NCBI RefSeq assembly: GCF_016195855.1 | Contig: NZ_JACPYU010000002.1 | Location: forward strand, 186,001-250,000 | Reading direction: 5' to 3' | Source of the DNA: Aquabacterium sp. | GTDB taxonomy: Bacteria > Pseudomonadota > Gammaproteobacteria > Burkholderiales > Burkholderiaceae_C | Length of the DNA: 64,000 nt | Part shown: piece after piece, positions 1 to 9,143 of the stretch | How positions within the stretch are numbered: position 1 is the first letter of the stretch | Layout of the letters: each line of letters starts with the position of its first letter | Notes under the pieces: model-generated | What the model was told of the DNA's origin: nothing | Database searches by the model: none | Seen by the model: only the letters and a program-made list of their open reading frames with translations | Position numbers and translations under genes: made by a program

Positions 1-1150
1 TCCAGTAGGCCCATTCATAGGCTTCCATCTTGGCCTTGGCCGTCTCCAGCACGGCGCTGTAATAGCCCTGGCGATTGAGGTAGGCCCCAGCCCAGCCATC
101 AAGGAACCAGTTGATGAACTCATAGGTGGCATCGAGCTTCTTGCCCGATGAGGTGGCGGGCACGCCAAAGCCCGCCGCCCAGGCGCGGTAGCCTTCCTTC
201 AAGGGCTGGAAGGTGCAGGCGATGCCCTTGGTGCGCACCGCTGTCACGGCAGGCGACCACATCGACTGGATCACCACCTCGCCCGACGCCATCAGGTTGA
301 CCGACTCGTTGAAGTCCTTCCACAGGCTGCGGAACTGCCCTGCCCGCTTGGCTTCGATCAAGGTCTTGATCGTGAGGTCGATCTCCTTCTTGGTCATGTT
401 GCCCTTGTCGGGGTACTTGTACAGGCCCATGGCTTCGACCACCATGGCCGCGTCCATGATCCCGATCGAGGGGATGTTGAGGATGGCGGCCTTGCCCTTG
501 AACTCGGGGTTGAGCAACTCCTTCCAGCTCTCGATGGGGCGCTTGATCAGGTCGGGCCGGATGCCCAGCGTGTCGGCGTTGTAGACCGTGGGGATCAAGG
601 TCATGAACTGCGTGGGGCTCTTGGCGAAGGCCTTGCTCTTCTCGCCTTCGAGGTACATCACCTTCTTGGGCGCGGTGCCCTGGTCGCCCACCTTCTTGCC
701 GTTGACCTCGCCCTTGGTGAACAACGAGGTGATCTTGTCGGCGTGCTTGATGCGCTTGACGTCGATGCCCTTGAGGTTGCCGGTGGGGATGATCTTCTTG
801 AGCGAGAAGTACTCGGTGTCGATCAGGTCGAAGCTGTTGGGCGCGGTCACCGCGCGCTTGGTCACGTCATCGGTGGTGACGGGGATGTACTGGATCTTGA
901 TGCCGGTGTCGGCTTCGAACTTGTCGGCAATGGTCTTGTCCTGGTTCACGGCCGTGCCCAGGTAGCGCAGGGTGATCTTCTCGTCGGCACGCACGAAAGG
1001 CGCGTAGCCGCTGGCCAGGATGCCGGTGGCACCAAGCAAGCCGGACTTGATCACGGTGCGGCGCGACAGGCCGCTGTCAAGGGTGACGCTGTCATGGGCC
1101 GCATCGCTCGGCACGTGACTGTTCTCAGGGCAATCAGAAGCTTGTGACAT
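1..1150 (-). CDS. ABC transporter periplasmic substrate-binding protein (PotD-like), 3' end beyond window
   Basis: Binds a small solute, probably a polyamine or similar amine, in the periplasm and delivers it to an ABC permease. The reading frame starts at the ATG at 1150-1148 and is open to the window edge, so about 383 residues are visible and the C-terminus is missing. The N-terminus has a twin-arginine-like signal (SRRTVIKSG, then a hydrophobic stretch ending near FVRA), which suggests Tat export. The mature part looks like family-1 extracellular solute-binding proteins. It lies 56 bp downstream of the ATPase gene in the same direction, so the two form one operon; permease genes are presumably further left, outside the window. 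The transported substrate is inferred from the family only. Confidence 0.85.
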   Translation of the reverse strand, partial: MSQASDCPENSHVPSDAAHDSVTLDSGLSRRTVIKSGLLGATGILASGYAPFVRADEKITLRYLGTAVNQDKTIADKFEADTGIKIQYIPVTTDDVTKRAVTAPNSFDLIDTEYFSLKKIIPTGNLKGIDVKRIKHADKITSLFTKGEVNGKKVGDQGTAPKKVMYLEGEKSKAFAKSPTQFMTLIPTVYNADTLGIRPDLIKRPIESWKELLNPEFKGKAAILNIPSIGIMDAAMVVEAMGLYKYPDKGNMTKKEIDLTIKTLIEAKRAGQFRSLWKDFNESVNLMASGEVVIQSMWSPAVTAVRTKGIACTFQPLKEGYRAWAAGFGVPATSSGKKLDATYEFINWFLDGWAGAYLNRQGYYSAVLETAKAKMEAYEWAYW

Positions 1151-1206
1151 GGGACTCTCCATTGGGAACACGTTGGACAGAAACAAGGGAAGATGGCGGC
1201 CGCGCC

Positions 1207-2262
1207 TCAGGCGGCCAGCGCGTGCACGTCCTGCAGGCGCCAGTGCACATGGGCGGCTTCGCCGGGCTGCCAGGGGGCGGCGTCGAAGGCGGCCTCGCCC
1301 AGCATCACGCTGAGCTCGCCCTCACCGGGCAAGGCCGGGCTGTGCAGGGTCAGCAGCACGTAGGTGCCCTGGTACTCGACACCGGTCACGGTGGCGCTCA
1401 ACTGACCCACGTCGCCCGACACGGGCTGGCGGCTGAGCTGTGACTTGTCGGTGCGCACGGCCACCTTGGCCTCGCCCTGGGGGATCACGTTGTGGCCACC
1501 GATGAAGCGCGCCACGAACTCGGTGCGCGGCGCATTGAAGACGGCATGCGGGCTGCCTTGCTGCTCGATGCGGCCTGCGTTCATCACCACCACCTGGTCG
1601 GCCAGGGCCATGGCCTCTTCCTGCGAGTGCGTCACATGGATGAAGGTCATGCCCAGGCTCTTTTGCCAGGCCTTGAGCTCGGCGCGCATCTTGATGCGCA
1701 GAAAAGGGTCGAGCGCAGACAGCGGCTCGTCGAGCAGCAGCACCCGCGGCTCGGTGATCAGGGCACGGGCCAGCGCCACACGCTGCTGCTGGCCACCCGA
1801 CATCTCGGCGGGCTTGCGTTCAGCCAGATGGGCCAGGGACACGCGCTGCAGCAGGTCCATGGCCTTGGCTTGCCGCGTGGCCTTGTCCACACCACGCATC
1901 TTCAGGCTGAAGGCGACGTTGTCGAGCGCACTCAGATGCGGGAACAGCGCATAGCTCTGGAACATCATGGCCGTGCCGCGCGCCGAGGCAGGCAGGTGCG
2001 TGATGTTGCGACCGCCCAGCACGATGTCGCCCTCGCTCACCTCTTCGTGGCCGGCGATCATGCGCAAGGTCGAGGTCTTGCCACAACCCGATGGGCCAAG
2101 CAAGCAGCAATAGGCACCGGCCTTGACCGTCAGACCGATGTGGTCGACGGCCATCGGTGCACGCGGCCCCATGCCATAGCGCTTGACCAGTTGATGCAGC
2201 TCCAGATCAGCCTGTGCGGCCATCGTGGCCACACGCTGCTCGTGCAAGGACATCACGCTCAT
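1207..2262 (-). CDS. ABC transporter ATP-binding protein (PotA-like)
   Basis: ATPase that powers uptake of the substrate caught by the downstream binding protein. The 351-residue product has Walker A (GPSGCGKT), Q-loop (MMFQSYALFPH), signature MSGGQQQR, Walker B (VLLLDEPLSALD) and switch histidine (VTHSQEE), followed by a C-terminal TOBE-like regulatory domain, the order seen in PotA/PotG proteins. The ATG at 2262 was chosen because GGAGGT lies 5 nt upstream (2273-2268); a longer frame upstream lacks a ribosome site. A second ATG follows at 2253. First gene of the minus-strand transporter operon, behind the palindromic element at 2381-2423. Confidence 0.9.
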   Translation of the reverse strand: MSVMSLHEQRVATMAAQADLELHQLVKRYGMGPRAPMAVDHIGLTVKAGAYCCLLGPSGCGKTSTLRMIAGHEEVSEGDIVLGGRNITHLPASARGTAMMFQSYALFPHLSALDNVAFSLKMRGVDKATRQAKAMDLLQRVSLAHLAERKPAEMSGGQQQRVALARALITEPRVLLLDEPLSALDPFLRIKMRAELKAWQKSLGMTFIHVTHSQEEAMALADQVVVMNAGRIEQQGSPHAVFNAPRTEFVARFIGGHNVIPQGEAKVAVRTDKSQLSRQPVSGDVGQLSATVTGVEYQGTYVLLTLHSPALPGEGELSVMLGEAAFDAAPWQPGEAAHVHWRLQDVHALAA

Positions 2263-2380
2263 CACCCACCTCCATCCGGCTTGCGCCAACGGGGGTTTCA
2301 CAGTGCAAAGCGTGTGCCAGCCGAAAATGCCAGCTCAGCAGCTCAAAACGCGCGCTGAAGGGGCGCTACCCTGGGAAGAC

Positions 2381-2423
2381 GCACCAGATTGCATACAAAA
2401 TCTGGTGCAAATTGCATACAAAA
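2381..2423. promoter_or_regulatory. Operator-like palindrome with a direct repeat upstream of the ABC operon
   Basis: A perfect 10-bp inverted repeat, GCACCAGATT (2381-2390) and AATCTGGTGC (2399-2408), is separated by 8 bp. The 13-mer ATTGCATACAAAA occurs twice, at 2388-2400 and 2411-2423, exactly 23 bp apart, about two helical turns. The element lies between the divergently placed ABC operon start and the 3' end of the YceI gene. GntR-family regulators often bind TTGTATNCAA-type sites, so a GntR operator is a plausible inference. No regulator gene is adjacent in the window. Confidence 0.55.
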
Positions 2424-2467
2424 AGGTGCACGCACCCCGCTCGGGCATGCGTGCAAGCCGTGCAGCT

Positions 2468-3043
2468 TTACTGCTTGACGGCCTCGATCTGGATGATCAG
2501 GTGCACGTTGTCAGGAATGAAAGGCAGGCCGTAGTTCATGCCGTATTCGCTGCGGGTGATGGTGGTGTCGAAGTCACCGCCGCACACTTCACGCTTGAGC
2601 ATGGGGTTCTGGTAGCAGCCGTAGTTGTTGGCCTTGAGGGTCACCGTCTGGCTCTTGCCCAGCAGGGTCAGCGTGCCGACCACGGCCGAGACCTTGTCGC
2701 CTTCAAAGATCACCTTGTCGCTCACGAAGGTCGACTTGGGGAAGGCTTCGACGTTGAAGAAGTCCTTGCTCTTGAGGTGATTGTTGAAGGCGTCGGTGCC
2801 GCTGTTGATCGAGGCCATGTCAATGCTGATGTCCACCTTGCCGGTCTTGGCTGCAGCGTCGATGGTGACCGAGCCACTCTTCTTGTCGAAGCGGCCACGG
2901 TTGGTCGAGGTGCCGAAGTGCTTGGCCTCGAAGGTCACGAAGGTGTGCGTCGGGTCCACGGTGTAGGTGGCGGGTTCGGCGTGGGCGATGCCGGCGCTCA
3001 GTGCAGCGGTGGCCAGCAAGGAAACAAGTGCGGTACGGTTCAT
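2468..3043 (-). CDS. YceI family periplasmic protein
   Basis: YceI-like lipocalin-fold protein, 191 residues. Family members bind long isoprenoids or other amphiphiles in the periplasm. A Sec signal peptide (MNRTALVSLLATAALSAGIAHA) precedes the mature chain, which begins with the typical YTVDPTHTFVTFEAKHFG strand and has the NRGRF and HLKSKDFFN segments of the family. The ATG at 3043 is preceded by AGGAG 7 nt upstream. It is followed, in the order of transcription being reversed, by a second yceI and a cytochrome b561 gene upstream (3115-4304); all three share direction and short gaps and look like one operon resembling E. coli yceJ-yceI. Substrate unknown. Confidence 0.9.
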   Translation of the reverse strand: MNRTALVSLLATAALSAGIAHAEPATYTVDPTHTFVTFEAKHFGTSTNRGRFDKKSGSVTIDAAAKTGKVDISIDMASINSGTDAFNNHLKSKDFFNVEAFPKSTFVSDKVIFEGDKVSAVVGTLTLLGKSQTVTLKANNYGCYQNPMLKREVCGGDFDTTITRSEYGMNYGLPFIPDNVHLIIQIEAVKQ

Positions 3044-3114
3044 GGAAGGGCTCCTGGGTAAGGCGGGCACCAATGGGCGCCCTGTCAAAAAAGGGAACAA
3101 AGGAAAGAAGGGCA

Positions 3115-3699
3115 TCACAGCGCCGGCACGCCTTGCAGCACCAGCTTGAACTTGACCTGGACATCATTGGCCACCACGGAGGTGTCAGCCCAATCGCCCT
3201 CACCCACCTTGAAGTCCAGCCGCTTGAGGGCAAAGGTACCCGTGGCGGTGCTCAGGCCACCGGCCTGCGTCACCTGCACCGGCACCACCAGATCACGGGC
3301 GTTGCCCTTGATGGCCAGCTTGCCGGCCACCTCGAAGCGCCCTGCCCCCAGCGCCTTGATGGCCGTGGACTGGAAGCTCGCCTTGGGGAACTTCACGATG
3401 TTGAACCACTCGGGCTTGGCCAGCTCGGTGTCGGCATCGGGGTTCAGCGCCACGCTGCCCAGGTCCACCGTGAAGGCGATCTTGCTGGTCTGCGGGGCCT
3501 TGGGGTCGAACGCGGTCTGGGCGCTGAAGGTCTTGAAACGGCCGTCCAGCGGCACGCCCAGTTGCTTGGCCACAAAGGTGACCTCGCTTTTGGCCGCCAC
3601 CAGGGCCTGCGGCTCGGCAGCCAGAGCGGGCAGCGAGAGCGCCGCGCCCGTCAGGGTCAGCGCCAGCAACGCACGGCGAGAAACAAAAGAAGCAGACAT
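3115..3699 (-). CDS. YceI family periplasmic protein, second copy
   Basis: Second YceI-domain protein (194 residues), only distantly like its neighbour at 2468. The N-terminus MSASFVSRRALLALTLTGAA followed by ALAA is an export signal with a double arginine. The mature part has the LDGRFKTF and LAKPEWFNIVKFP segments typical of YceI. The ATG at 3699 has AAAGG about 8 nt upstream. The open frame extends much further upstream, but that part is antisense to the cytochrome b561 gene and is not protein-like. It sits 41 bp downstream of the cytochrome gene and 71 bp upstream of the first YceI gene. The pairing suggests a shared lipid or quinone-related role in the membrane, which is inference. Confidence 0.88.
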   Translation of the reverse strand: MSASFVSRRALLALTLTGAALSLPALAAEPQALVAAKSEVTFVAKQLGVPLDGRFKTFSAQTAFDPKAPQTSKIAFTVDLGSVALNPDADTELAKPEWFNIVKFPKASFQSTAIKALGAGRFEVAGKLAIKGNARDLVVPVQVTQAGGLSTATGTFALKRLDFKVGEGDWADTSVVANDVQVKFKLVLQGVPAL

Positions 3700-3740
3700 G
3701 GTTGTGCCTTTCAACGAGCGAAAGAGGAAGCGGCGAAGGG

Positions 3741-4304
3741 TCACCGGCCAGGACGCATGCGATCGAGCAGGCCGTCCTTGTCGATGAACTGGTGTTTGAG
3801 CGCGGCAGCCACATGCAGGGCCACCAGGCCGATCAGGGCAAAGGCCGCGGCGCCATGCGCCTCCTTGATGCTGTCGGCCAACTCCTTGTTGACCGGCATC
3901 AGGTCCGGCAGGGGCAGCACGCCGAACCACACGATGGGGTAGCCCTTGGCCGAGCTGTAGGCCCAGCCCAGCAGCGGCACCACGAAGAACAGCGCGTACA
4001 TCAGGTGGTGGGTGGCGTGGTAGGCCTTGGTCTGCCACCCGGGCATGGCTTGCTGGATGCGGTCGGGCAAGGCGGGCGGGCGGTGCGTCAGGCGCCAGAC
4101 CAGGCGCAGCACCGACAGCAAGAGGATGGCGATGCCGGCCCACTTGTGCCAGTTGATCAGCTTGATCTTGCTGGGGCTCAAGGGCATGTCCTCCACGGTC
4201 ACGCCCACCACGAAGGCGGTGAGGATGGCCAGCGCCAGCACCCAGTGCAAAACGATGGCCACCAGGCTGTAACGCTGGATTGGGGGGTTTTGTCCGGTTT
4301 TCAT
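3741..4304 (-). CDS. Cytochrome b561 family membrane protein (YceJ-like)
   Basis: Four-helix di-heme b-type cytochrome of 187 residues, inferred to move electrons between quinol and an unknown acceptor in the inner membrane. Candidate heme ligands are His20 (VLHW), His53 (NWHKW) and histidines in the KEAHGA and ALHVAA segments. Four hydrophobic segments are visible. The start at 4304 (MKTGQNPP) has AGGAG 9 nt upstream; an upstream ATG at 4325 lacks one. It heads the operon with two YceI proteins, the arrangement known from E. coli yceJ-yceI. The 204 bp up to the divergent diguanylate cyclase gene presumably hold both promoters. Confidence 0.9.
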   Translation of the reverse strand: MKTGQNPPIQRYSLVAIVLHWVLALAILTAFVVGVTVEDMPLSPSKIKLINWHKWAGIAILLLSVLRLVWRLTHRPPALPDRIQQAMPGWQTKAYHATHHLMYALFFVVPLLGWAYSSAKGYPIVWFGVLPLPDLMPVNKELADSIKEAHGAAAFALIGLVALHVAAALKHQFIDKDGLLDRMRPGR

Positions 4305-4508
4305 GGTGGATGGCTCCTGCCGCATTGCGCAATAGTTGAATGGTGAACGAACTGTGCACCCAGTTGGGTGAAGTGGCTTGATGCATCAGTTCAAAAATTT
4401 CGAACGGATAAATGCGCAAACCCTGCCCGAAAGAGGGGGGAGATTGCGACAAATCCCTCAAGCTGCCAAGGCAATCCGCCGAAAGCCAGATGAAGCCGTG
4501 ACACAACC

Positions 4509-5684
4509 ATGTACGCCCCCCTCATTTCACGCCTCAACGACCTGCTGCTGACCACAGACCGCAAACAGCGCCTGCGCATCACACGCTCGCTGATGGCGGC
4601 CAATGTGTTCATCGCGTGCTGCTTCCTGCAGATCTACGCCTGGTCGGTCGGCTACATGGAGCTGGACGACGTCAAGCGCCTGTGCGGCGTCATCCTGCTC
4701 AACATCCTGCTGTGGTACGTGGTGCTGCGCACGGGCCTGAACCTGCGCTTTGACGACCCGGCCATGACTCTGCCGCAGATCCTGTCGGCGCTGACCATCA
4801 TCGTGGGCGCCTACTCGGTCACCGGCCCCGTGCACGGCTCGACCATGATGCTGCTGGCGCTGGTGCTGGTATTCGGCATCTTCAACATGAAGCAAAAAGG
4901 CGCCATCGTCGCGGGCGGCTACACCGTCGTGCTGATGGGCGTCGCCATCCTGATCAAGATCCGCACGGACCCGCACAACTACCCCTTCAAGCTGGAGATC
5001 GCGCACTTCGTGCTGACGGCGGCCATCGTGCCCACCATCTCCGGCCTGGCCGCCCAGCTCAGCAGCCTGCGCGCCAAGCTGCAGGCCCAGAAGGACGAGC
5101 TGGCCAACGCCCTGGTGCGCATCCAGATCCTGGCCACGCGTGACGAGCTCACCGGCCTGGTCAACCGCCGCCACATGATGGATGTGCTCAGCCAGCACAA
5201 GAAGCGCCTGGAGCGTTCGGGCCACCACCGCTTCTGCCTGGCCCTGCTGGACATCGACCACTTCAAGCGCATCAACGACACCCATGGCCACGCCGTGGGC
5301 GACGAGGTGCTGCGCAACTTCTCGAAAGTGGTGCAAAGTGGCCTGCGTGACACCGATGTGCTGGCCCGCTGGGGCGGCGAAGAATTCCTCGTGCTGCTCA
5401 ACGACACCTCACCCGAGCTGGCCAATGTGGGCCTGGAGCGCGCCCGCATGCTGCTGGCCGAAGCCACCCTGGTGCCGGCGTTGCCCGATCTGAAGCCCAC
5501 CTTCTCTGCCGGCCTGACCGCCTACAACCTGAGCGAGGCACTGGATGTCTGCATCGAGCGCGCAGACCGCGCCCTGTACAAGGCCAAGGATGGTGGCAGA
5601 AACTGCACGGTGATCCGCATGGGCCTGAACGCGGCCGACGCCACCTACCGCAGCCCGACCGAACCGAGCACGCTACAAGAATGA
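4509..5684 (+). CDS. Membrane-bound diguanylate cyclase (GGDEF)
   Basis: Makes cyclic di-GMP from two GTP. The 391-residue protein has about six hydrophobic segments in residues 30-195, a short coiled linker, then a GGDEF domain from about 205 to 375 with the active-site motif GGEEF and an inhibitory I-site RDTD five residues before it, so product inhibition is expected. The metal-binding LLDIDHFKRIND segment is intact. Its stop overlaps the start of the next gene (ATGA), so the two are translationally coupled. The two cyclases share the same membrane-GGDEF layout and look like a tandem duplication. No strong Shine-Dalgarno precedes the ATG at 4509. Confidence 0.92.
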   Translation: MYAPLISRLNDLLLTTDRKQRLRITRSLMAANVFIACCFLQIYAWSVGYMELDDVKRLCGVILLNILLWYVVLRTGLNLRFDDPAMTLPQILSALTIIVGAYSVTGPVHGSTMMLLALVLVFGIFNMKQKGAIVAGGYTVVLMGVAILIKIRTDPHNYPFKLEIAHFVLTAAIVPTISGLAAQLSSLRAKLQAQKDELANALVRIQILATRDELTGLVNRRHMMDVLSQHKKRLERSGHHRFCLALLDIDHFKRINDTHGHAVGDEVLRNFSKVVQSGLRDTDVLARWGGEEFLVLLNDTSPELANVGLERARMLLAEATLVPALPDLKPTFSAGLTAYNLSEALDVCIERADRALYKAKDGGRNCTVIRMGLNAADATYRSPTEPSTLQE

Positions 5685-6832
5685 GCAAACTGAGCGACCT
5701 CGTCCTGGGGACCGAACCAAAACTGCGCGCCCGCGTCGCCATGACGTTGCTGGCGCTTTATGGTTATGCGGCCTGCACCGGCATCCTGCTCTACCTCGTG
5801 CACATCCAGGAGGTGCCTTCGCGCACCGCCATGCCGCTGGTGGCCTTCATGTGGACCGGCGTGCCGCTGTTTTACCTGCTGGTGCGCACGGGCATCTCCA
5901 ACCGGCTGGGCAGCCCCGGCATGGACCTGCCGCAATGCCTGTTCGCCATGGCCTCCATCCTGATCGCCTATGTGATCGTGGGCCCTTTGCGCAACGCGGT
6001 GCTGCTGCTGATCGCCCTGGTCATGGTCTTCAGCATGATCACGCTCACCCCGCGCCAGGTGCGCATCATGGGTGTCAGCACCTTCGGCTGCCTGGGCCTG
6101 GCCATGGCCTGGCTGACGCTGCACGAGCCCGGTCAGGTCGACGTGCGCATGGAAGTGATGAAGTTCGTGCTGGCCGCCTGCACCCTGCCCGTGATCTCGA
6201 CCGTGGCCTCGCATGTGGCCAAGCTGCGCACCAAGCTGGTTGACCAGAAGCAGGAGTTGCAACACGCCTTGTCGATGCTGCACGAAGTGGCCACCCGCGA
6301 CGAGCTCACGGGCCTGCACAACCGCCGCCACATGCACCAGCTGCTGGAGCAGCAGTTCAAGCGCCAGCTGCGCAGCGGCGAGGGCTTCTGCCTGGCCCTG
6401 ATCGACCTGGACCACTTCAAGCACGTCAACGACCAGTTCGGCCACCAGATGGGCGACACGGTGCTCAAGGCCTTTGCCGAGGCCATCGGCAAGGAGTTGC
6501 GCCAGACCGACGTGCTGGCCCGCTGGGGCGGCGAAGAGTTCCTGCTGATGCTGACCGCACCCGATCCGGGTCTGCACGGTGCGCAGGCCTCGCTGGCGCG
6601 TTTCCAGGCCGCACTGCAGCAGGTGGTGGTGGGCAACGGCGTGCGCATCACCTTCTCGGCTGGCCTGACGGAACACCCGCCGGGCGAGCCCCTGCACGAG
6701 ACGCTGGAGCGCGCCGACCGTGGCCTTTATCAGGCCAAGGCTCACGGCCGCAACCGGGTCGAGCTGGTGTTGCCACCAGCCGACCAAAGTCACTCGGCCC
6801 GCACACCGCTGGCCGAGGACGATCAAGTGTGA
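5681..6832 (+). CDS. Membrane-bound diguanylate cyclase (GGDEF), tandem paralogue
   Basis: Second cyclic di-GMP synthase, 383 residues, with a six-helix membrane part and a C-terminal GGDEF domain. Active site GGEEF, I-site RQTD and the LIDLDHFKHVND metal site are all present, so it should be active. The ATG overlaps the stop of the upstream cyclase by four bases. The sensory membrane parts have diverged more than the catalytic parts, which suggests different input signals. A hybrid histidine kinase starts 121 bp downstream in the same direction. Confidence 0.92.
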   Translation: MSKLSDLVLGTEPKLRARVAMTLLALYGYAACTGILLYLVHIQEVPSRTAMPLVAFMWTGVPLFYLLVRTGISNRLGSPGMDLPQCLFAMASILIAYVIVGPLRNAVLLLIALVMVFSMITLTPRQVRIMGVSTFGCLGLAMAWLTLHEPGQVDVRMEVMKFVLAACTLPVISTVASHVAKLRTKLVDQKQELQHALSMLHEVATRDELTGLHNRRHMHQLLEQQFKRQLRSGEGFCLALIDLDHFKHVNDQFGHQMGDTVLKAFAEAIGKELRQTDVLARWGGEEFLLMLTAPDPGLHGAQASLARFQAALQQVVVGNGVRITFSAGLTEHPPGEPLHETLERADRGLYQAKAHGRNRVELVLPPADQSHSARTPLAEDDQV

Positions 6833-6953
6833 GACAGTTGCCGGTAATGCACCGGAAGTCACCACCGTCCGGTCCATGTCGAGGAGGAGCCGAGGTCCTG
6901 CAGCACCATGAGCTGCAAGCCTTGAGGGGTGGTGTCCGATTGACGCTGTCCCC

Positions 6954-8576
6954 ATGTCCAGCCCTACCTACGGTGGAACCGACCCCCTGTCTTCTGGCGA
7001 CCTGAGCCAGACGCCCAGTCTCGACACCCTCTCGGGCGACGAGCATTACCGTGCCATGTTCGAGGCCGCTGGCGTGGGCATCGCCCGCCTGACCCCAAGC
7101 GGCCATTTCGTCGAGGTCAACCAGCGTTTTGCGGACATCACCGGCCGCAGCCGCGACAACCTCATTGGCCTGCACTACCAGGACATCTCCCACCCCGATG
7201 ATGCCGCGGGCAGCCTGGCCGCCATGGAGGGCATCCTGGCGGGCCGTCAGGACCGCATGGCGCGCGAGAAGCGCTACGTGCGCCCGGACGGCCAGATCGT
7301 CTACGCCATGCTCAACAGCGTCATGCTGCGCGACGGCAATGGCCGCCCCGTGCAGATGGTGTCGGTGATCGAGGACATCAGCGAGCGTGTGCGCATGCAG
7401 GAAGCGCTGAGCTCGGCCCGGACCGCCGAGCGCGCCAGCAAGGCCAAGACCGAGTTCCTCTCGCGCATGAGCCACGAGTTGCGTACCCCGCTCAATGCCA
7501 TGCTGGGTTTTGCGCAACTGCTGCGCGTGGACCCGCGCAACCCGCTCAACGATGTGCAGCGCCAGAAGGTCGAGCACATCGAGCGGGCGGGCGCGCACCT
7601 GCTGGCCATGATGACCGACGTGCTGGACCTGTCGCGCATCGAGGCGGGCAGCCTGCCCATGTCGATCGAGACCCTGGCCGTCAGCAAGGTCATGGAAGAG
7701 ACGCTGGCGCTGCTGAGCAACCAGGCGGCGGCGGCCGGGCTCAAGCTGGTTCACCACCTGCCCGATGCCGGTGTGTATGTGAAGGCCGACCGGGTGCGCC
7801 TGCGCCAGGTGCTCAGCAACCTGCTGTCCAACGCCATCAAGTACAACCGCGCCGGTGGGCAGGTGAAGGTCGAGGCCATGGCGCTCAACGAGCAGGTGCT
7901 GATCACGGTCAGCGACACGGGTCAGGGCATGACACCCGAGCAGATCAACCACCTGTTCGAGCCCTTCAACCGCCTGGGTGCAGAGCGCACGGCCATCGAA
8001 GGCACGGGCATCGGCCTGGTCATCGTCAAGCGCCTGCTGGACCTGATGGACGGTCGCATCGAGGTCAGCAGCACACCGGGCAATGGGTCGAGCTTTCGGG
8101 TCTGGCTGCCACTGGCGCGCCCCCTGGCCCTGGATGCCGAATGCGCCGAGCTGGGCTCACGCTCGGGCTTTGGCGCGCTCGATGAGCTCGGCGCGGCGCA
8201 ACGCACCGTGCTGTACGCCGAGGACAACGTGATCAATGTGGAGTTGCTGCGCCAGGTCATGCGCATGCGCCCTCAATGGCACCTGGAGGTGGCCCACAGC
8301 GGCCAGCAGGCCATCACCATGGCGCAGTCCAGCCCACCCGATTTGCTGCTGCTGGACATGCACCTGGGCGACATGAGCGGGCTGGACGTGTCTGACGCAT
8401 TGACGCAAACCGCGACCACCGCCAGCATCCCGCGGGTGGCGCTGTCGGCCGATGCCATGCCCGACCAGATCAGCCAGGCGCGCGAGCGGGGTTTCGTGGA
8501 ATACCTGACCAAGCCTCTGGACGTGGCCCGCTTTCTCAAGCTGCTGGACCGCTGCGCGGCGCCGGATCTGGGCTGA
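6954..8576 (+). CDS. Hybrid sensor histidine kinase (PAS-HisKA-HATPase-REC)
   Basis: Soluble-looking sensor kinase of 540 residues. Order: PAS domain about 30-150, HisKA with phospho-accepting His174 in SHELRTPLNA, HATPase with N-box NLLSNAIKYN and GTGIGL, and a C-terminal receiver with phospho-acceptor Asp468 in LLLLDMHLGDM and the lysine in YLTKPLD. No transmembrane segment or DNA-binding domain. It resembles the kinase at 12256 over its whole catalytic part, so the two are paralogues. Its position after two diguanylate cyclases suggests a link to c-di-GMP signalling, which is inference. The ATG at 6954 lacks a clear Shine-Dalgarno sequence. Confidence 0.92.
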   Translation: MSSPTYGGTDPLSSGDLSQTPSLDTLSGDEHYRAMFEAAGVGIARLTPSGHFVEVNQRFADITGRSRDNLIGLHYQDISHPDDAAGSLAAMEGILAGRQDRMAREKRYVRPDGQIVYAMLNSVMLRDGNGRPVQMVSVIEDISERVRMQEALSSARTAERASKAKTEFLSRMSHELRTPLNAMLGFAQLLRVDPRNPLNDVQRQKVEHIERAGAHLLAMMTDVLDLSRIEAGSLPMSIETLAVSKVMEETLALLSNQAAAAGLKLVHHLPDAGVYVKADRVRLRQVLSNLLSNAIKYNRAGGQVKVEAMALNEQVLITVSDTGQGMTPEQINHLFEPFNRLGAERTAIEGTGIGLVIVKRLLDLMDGRIEVSSTPGNGSSFRVWLPLARPLALDAECAELGSRSGFGALDELGAAQRTVLYAEDNVINVELLRQVMRMRPQWHLEVAHSGQQAITMAQSSPPDLLLLDMHLGDMSGLDVSDALTQTATTASIPRVALSADAMPDQISQARERGFVEYLTKPLDVARFLKLLDRCAAPDLG

Positions 8577-8621
8577 GTGAAGCCTAGTGTGAGGCCTTGA
8601 GTGAGGCCAACCTGCCCCGGC

Positions 8622-9143
8622 TCAGATCGGCAGGTCGGTGAAGAAGCGGCCGCCGTGGAACACCAGCGGGGTCGCCCCCACGCGGCGGCGGCAATGCGCC
8701 ACCTGCCCCACGAAGATGACGTGGTCACCCTCGTCGTACTGGCTGCGGTGGCTGCACTCGAACACCGCCACAGCGCCATCGATCACCGGCGCGCCGGTCA
8801 GGCCCGGGCGCCAGGGCGCGCCCTCGAAACGGTCGATGCCCCGACGGGCAAACCGCTCGGCCAGGGGGCGCTGGTCGGCCGCCAGCACATTGATGGCGTA
8901 GTGCCGTGCATTCAGAAAACCCGCCATGCTGGACGACTGGCGCGCCAGGCTCCACAGCACCAGCGGTGGCGCCAGCGACACCGAGTTGAAGGAATTGGCC
9001 GTCAGCCCCACCAGGCGCCCCTGGGCATCGCATGCCGTCACGATCGTGACCCCGGTGGCGAACTGGCCCAGGGCGGCACGCAGCTCATCAGAGGTGAAGG
9101 GCAGGGTCTCGGTGGTGGGCACCGAGTCGGTCGGCAGGGTCAT
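8622..9143 (-). CDS. Flavin reductase family protein (FMN-binding)
   Basis: Small flavin reductase of 173 residues. Members of this family reduce FMN or FAD with NAD(P)H, often to feed a two-component monooxygenase. The LRAALGQFATGVTIVTA and LTANSFNSVSLAPPLVLWSL segments and the C-terminal PLVFHGGRFF are characteristic. Its start overlaps the stop of the methyltransferase gene by four bases, so the two are coupled and probably belong to a transcript that begins at parB. No partner oxygenase is nearby, so the physiological acceptor is unknown. Confidence 0.88.
   Translation of the reverse strand: MTLPTDSVPTTETLPFTSDELRAALGQFATGVTIVTACDAQGRLVGLTANSFNSVSLAPPLVLWSLARQSSSMAGFLNARHYAINVLAADQRPLAERFARRGIDRFEGAPWRPGLTGAPVIDGAVAVFECSHRSQYDEGDHVIFVGQVAHCRRRVGATPLVFHGGRFFTDLPI

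Noticed and set aside
3700..4506. N-terminal extension of the second YceI gene
   Set aside because: Antisense to or out of frame with the cytochrome b561 gene; the internal ATG at 3699 precedes a proper export signal.
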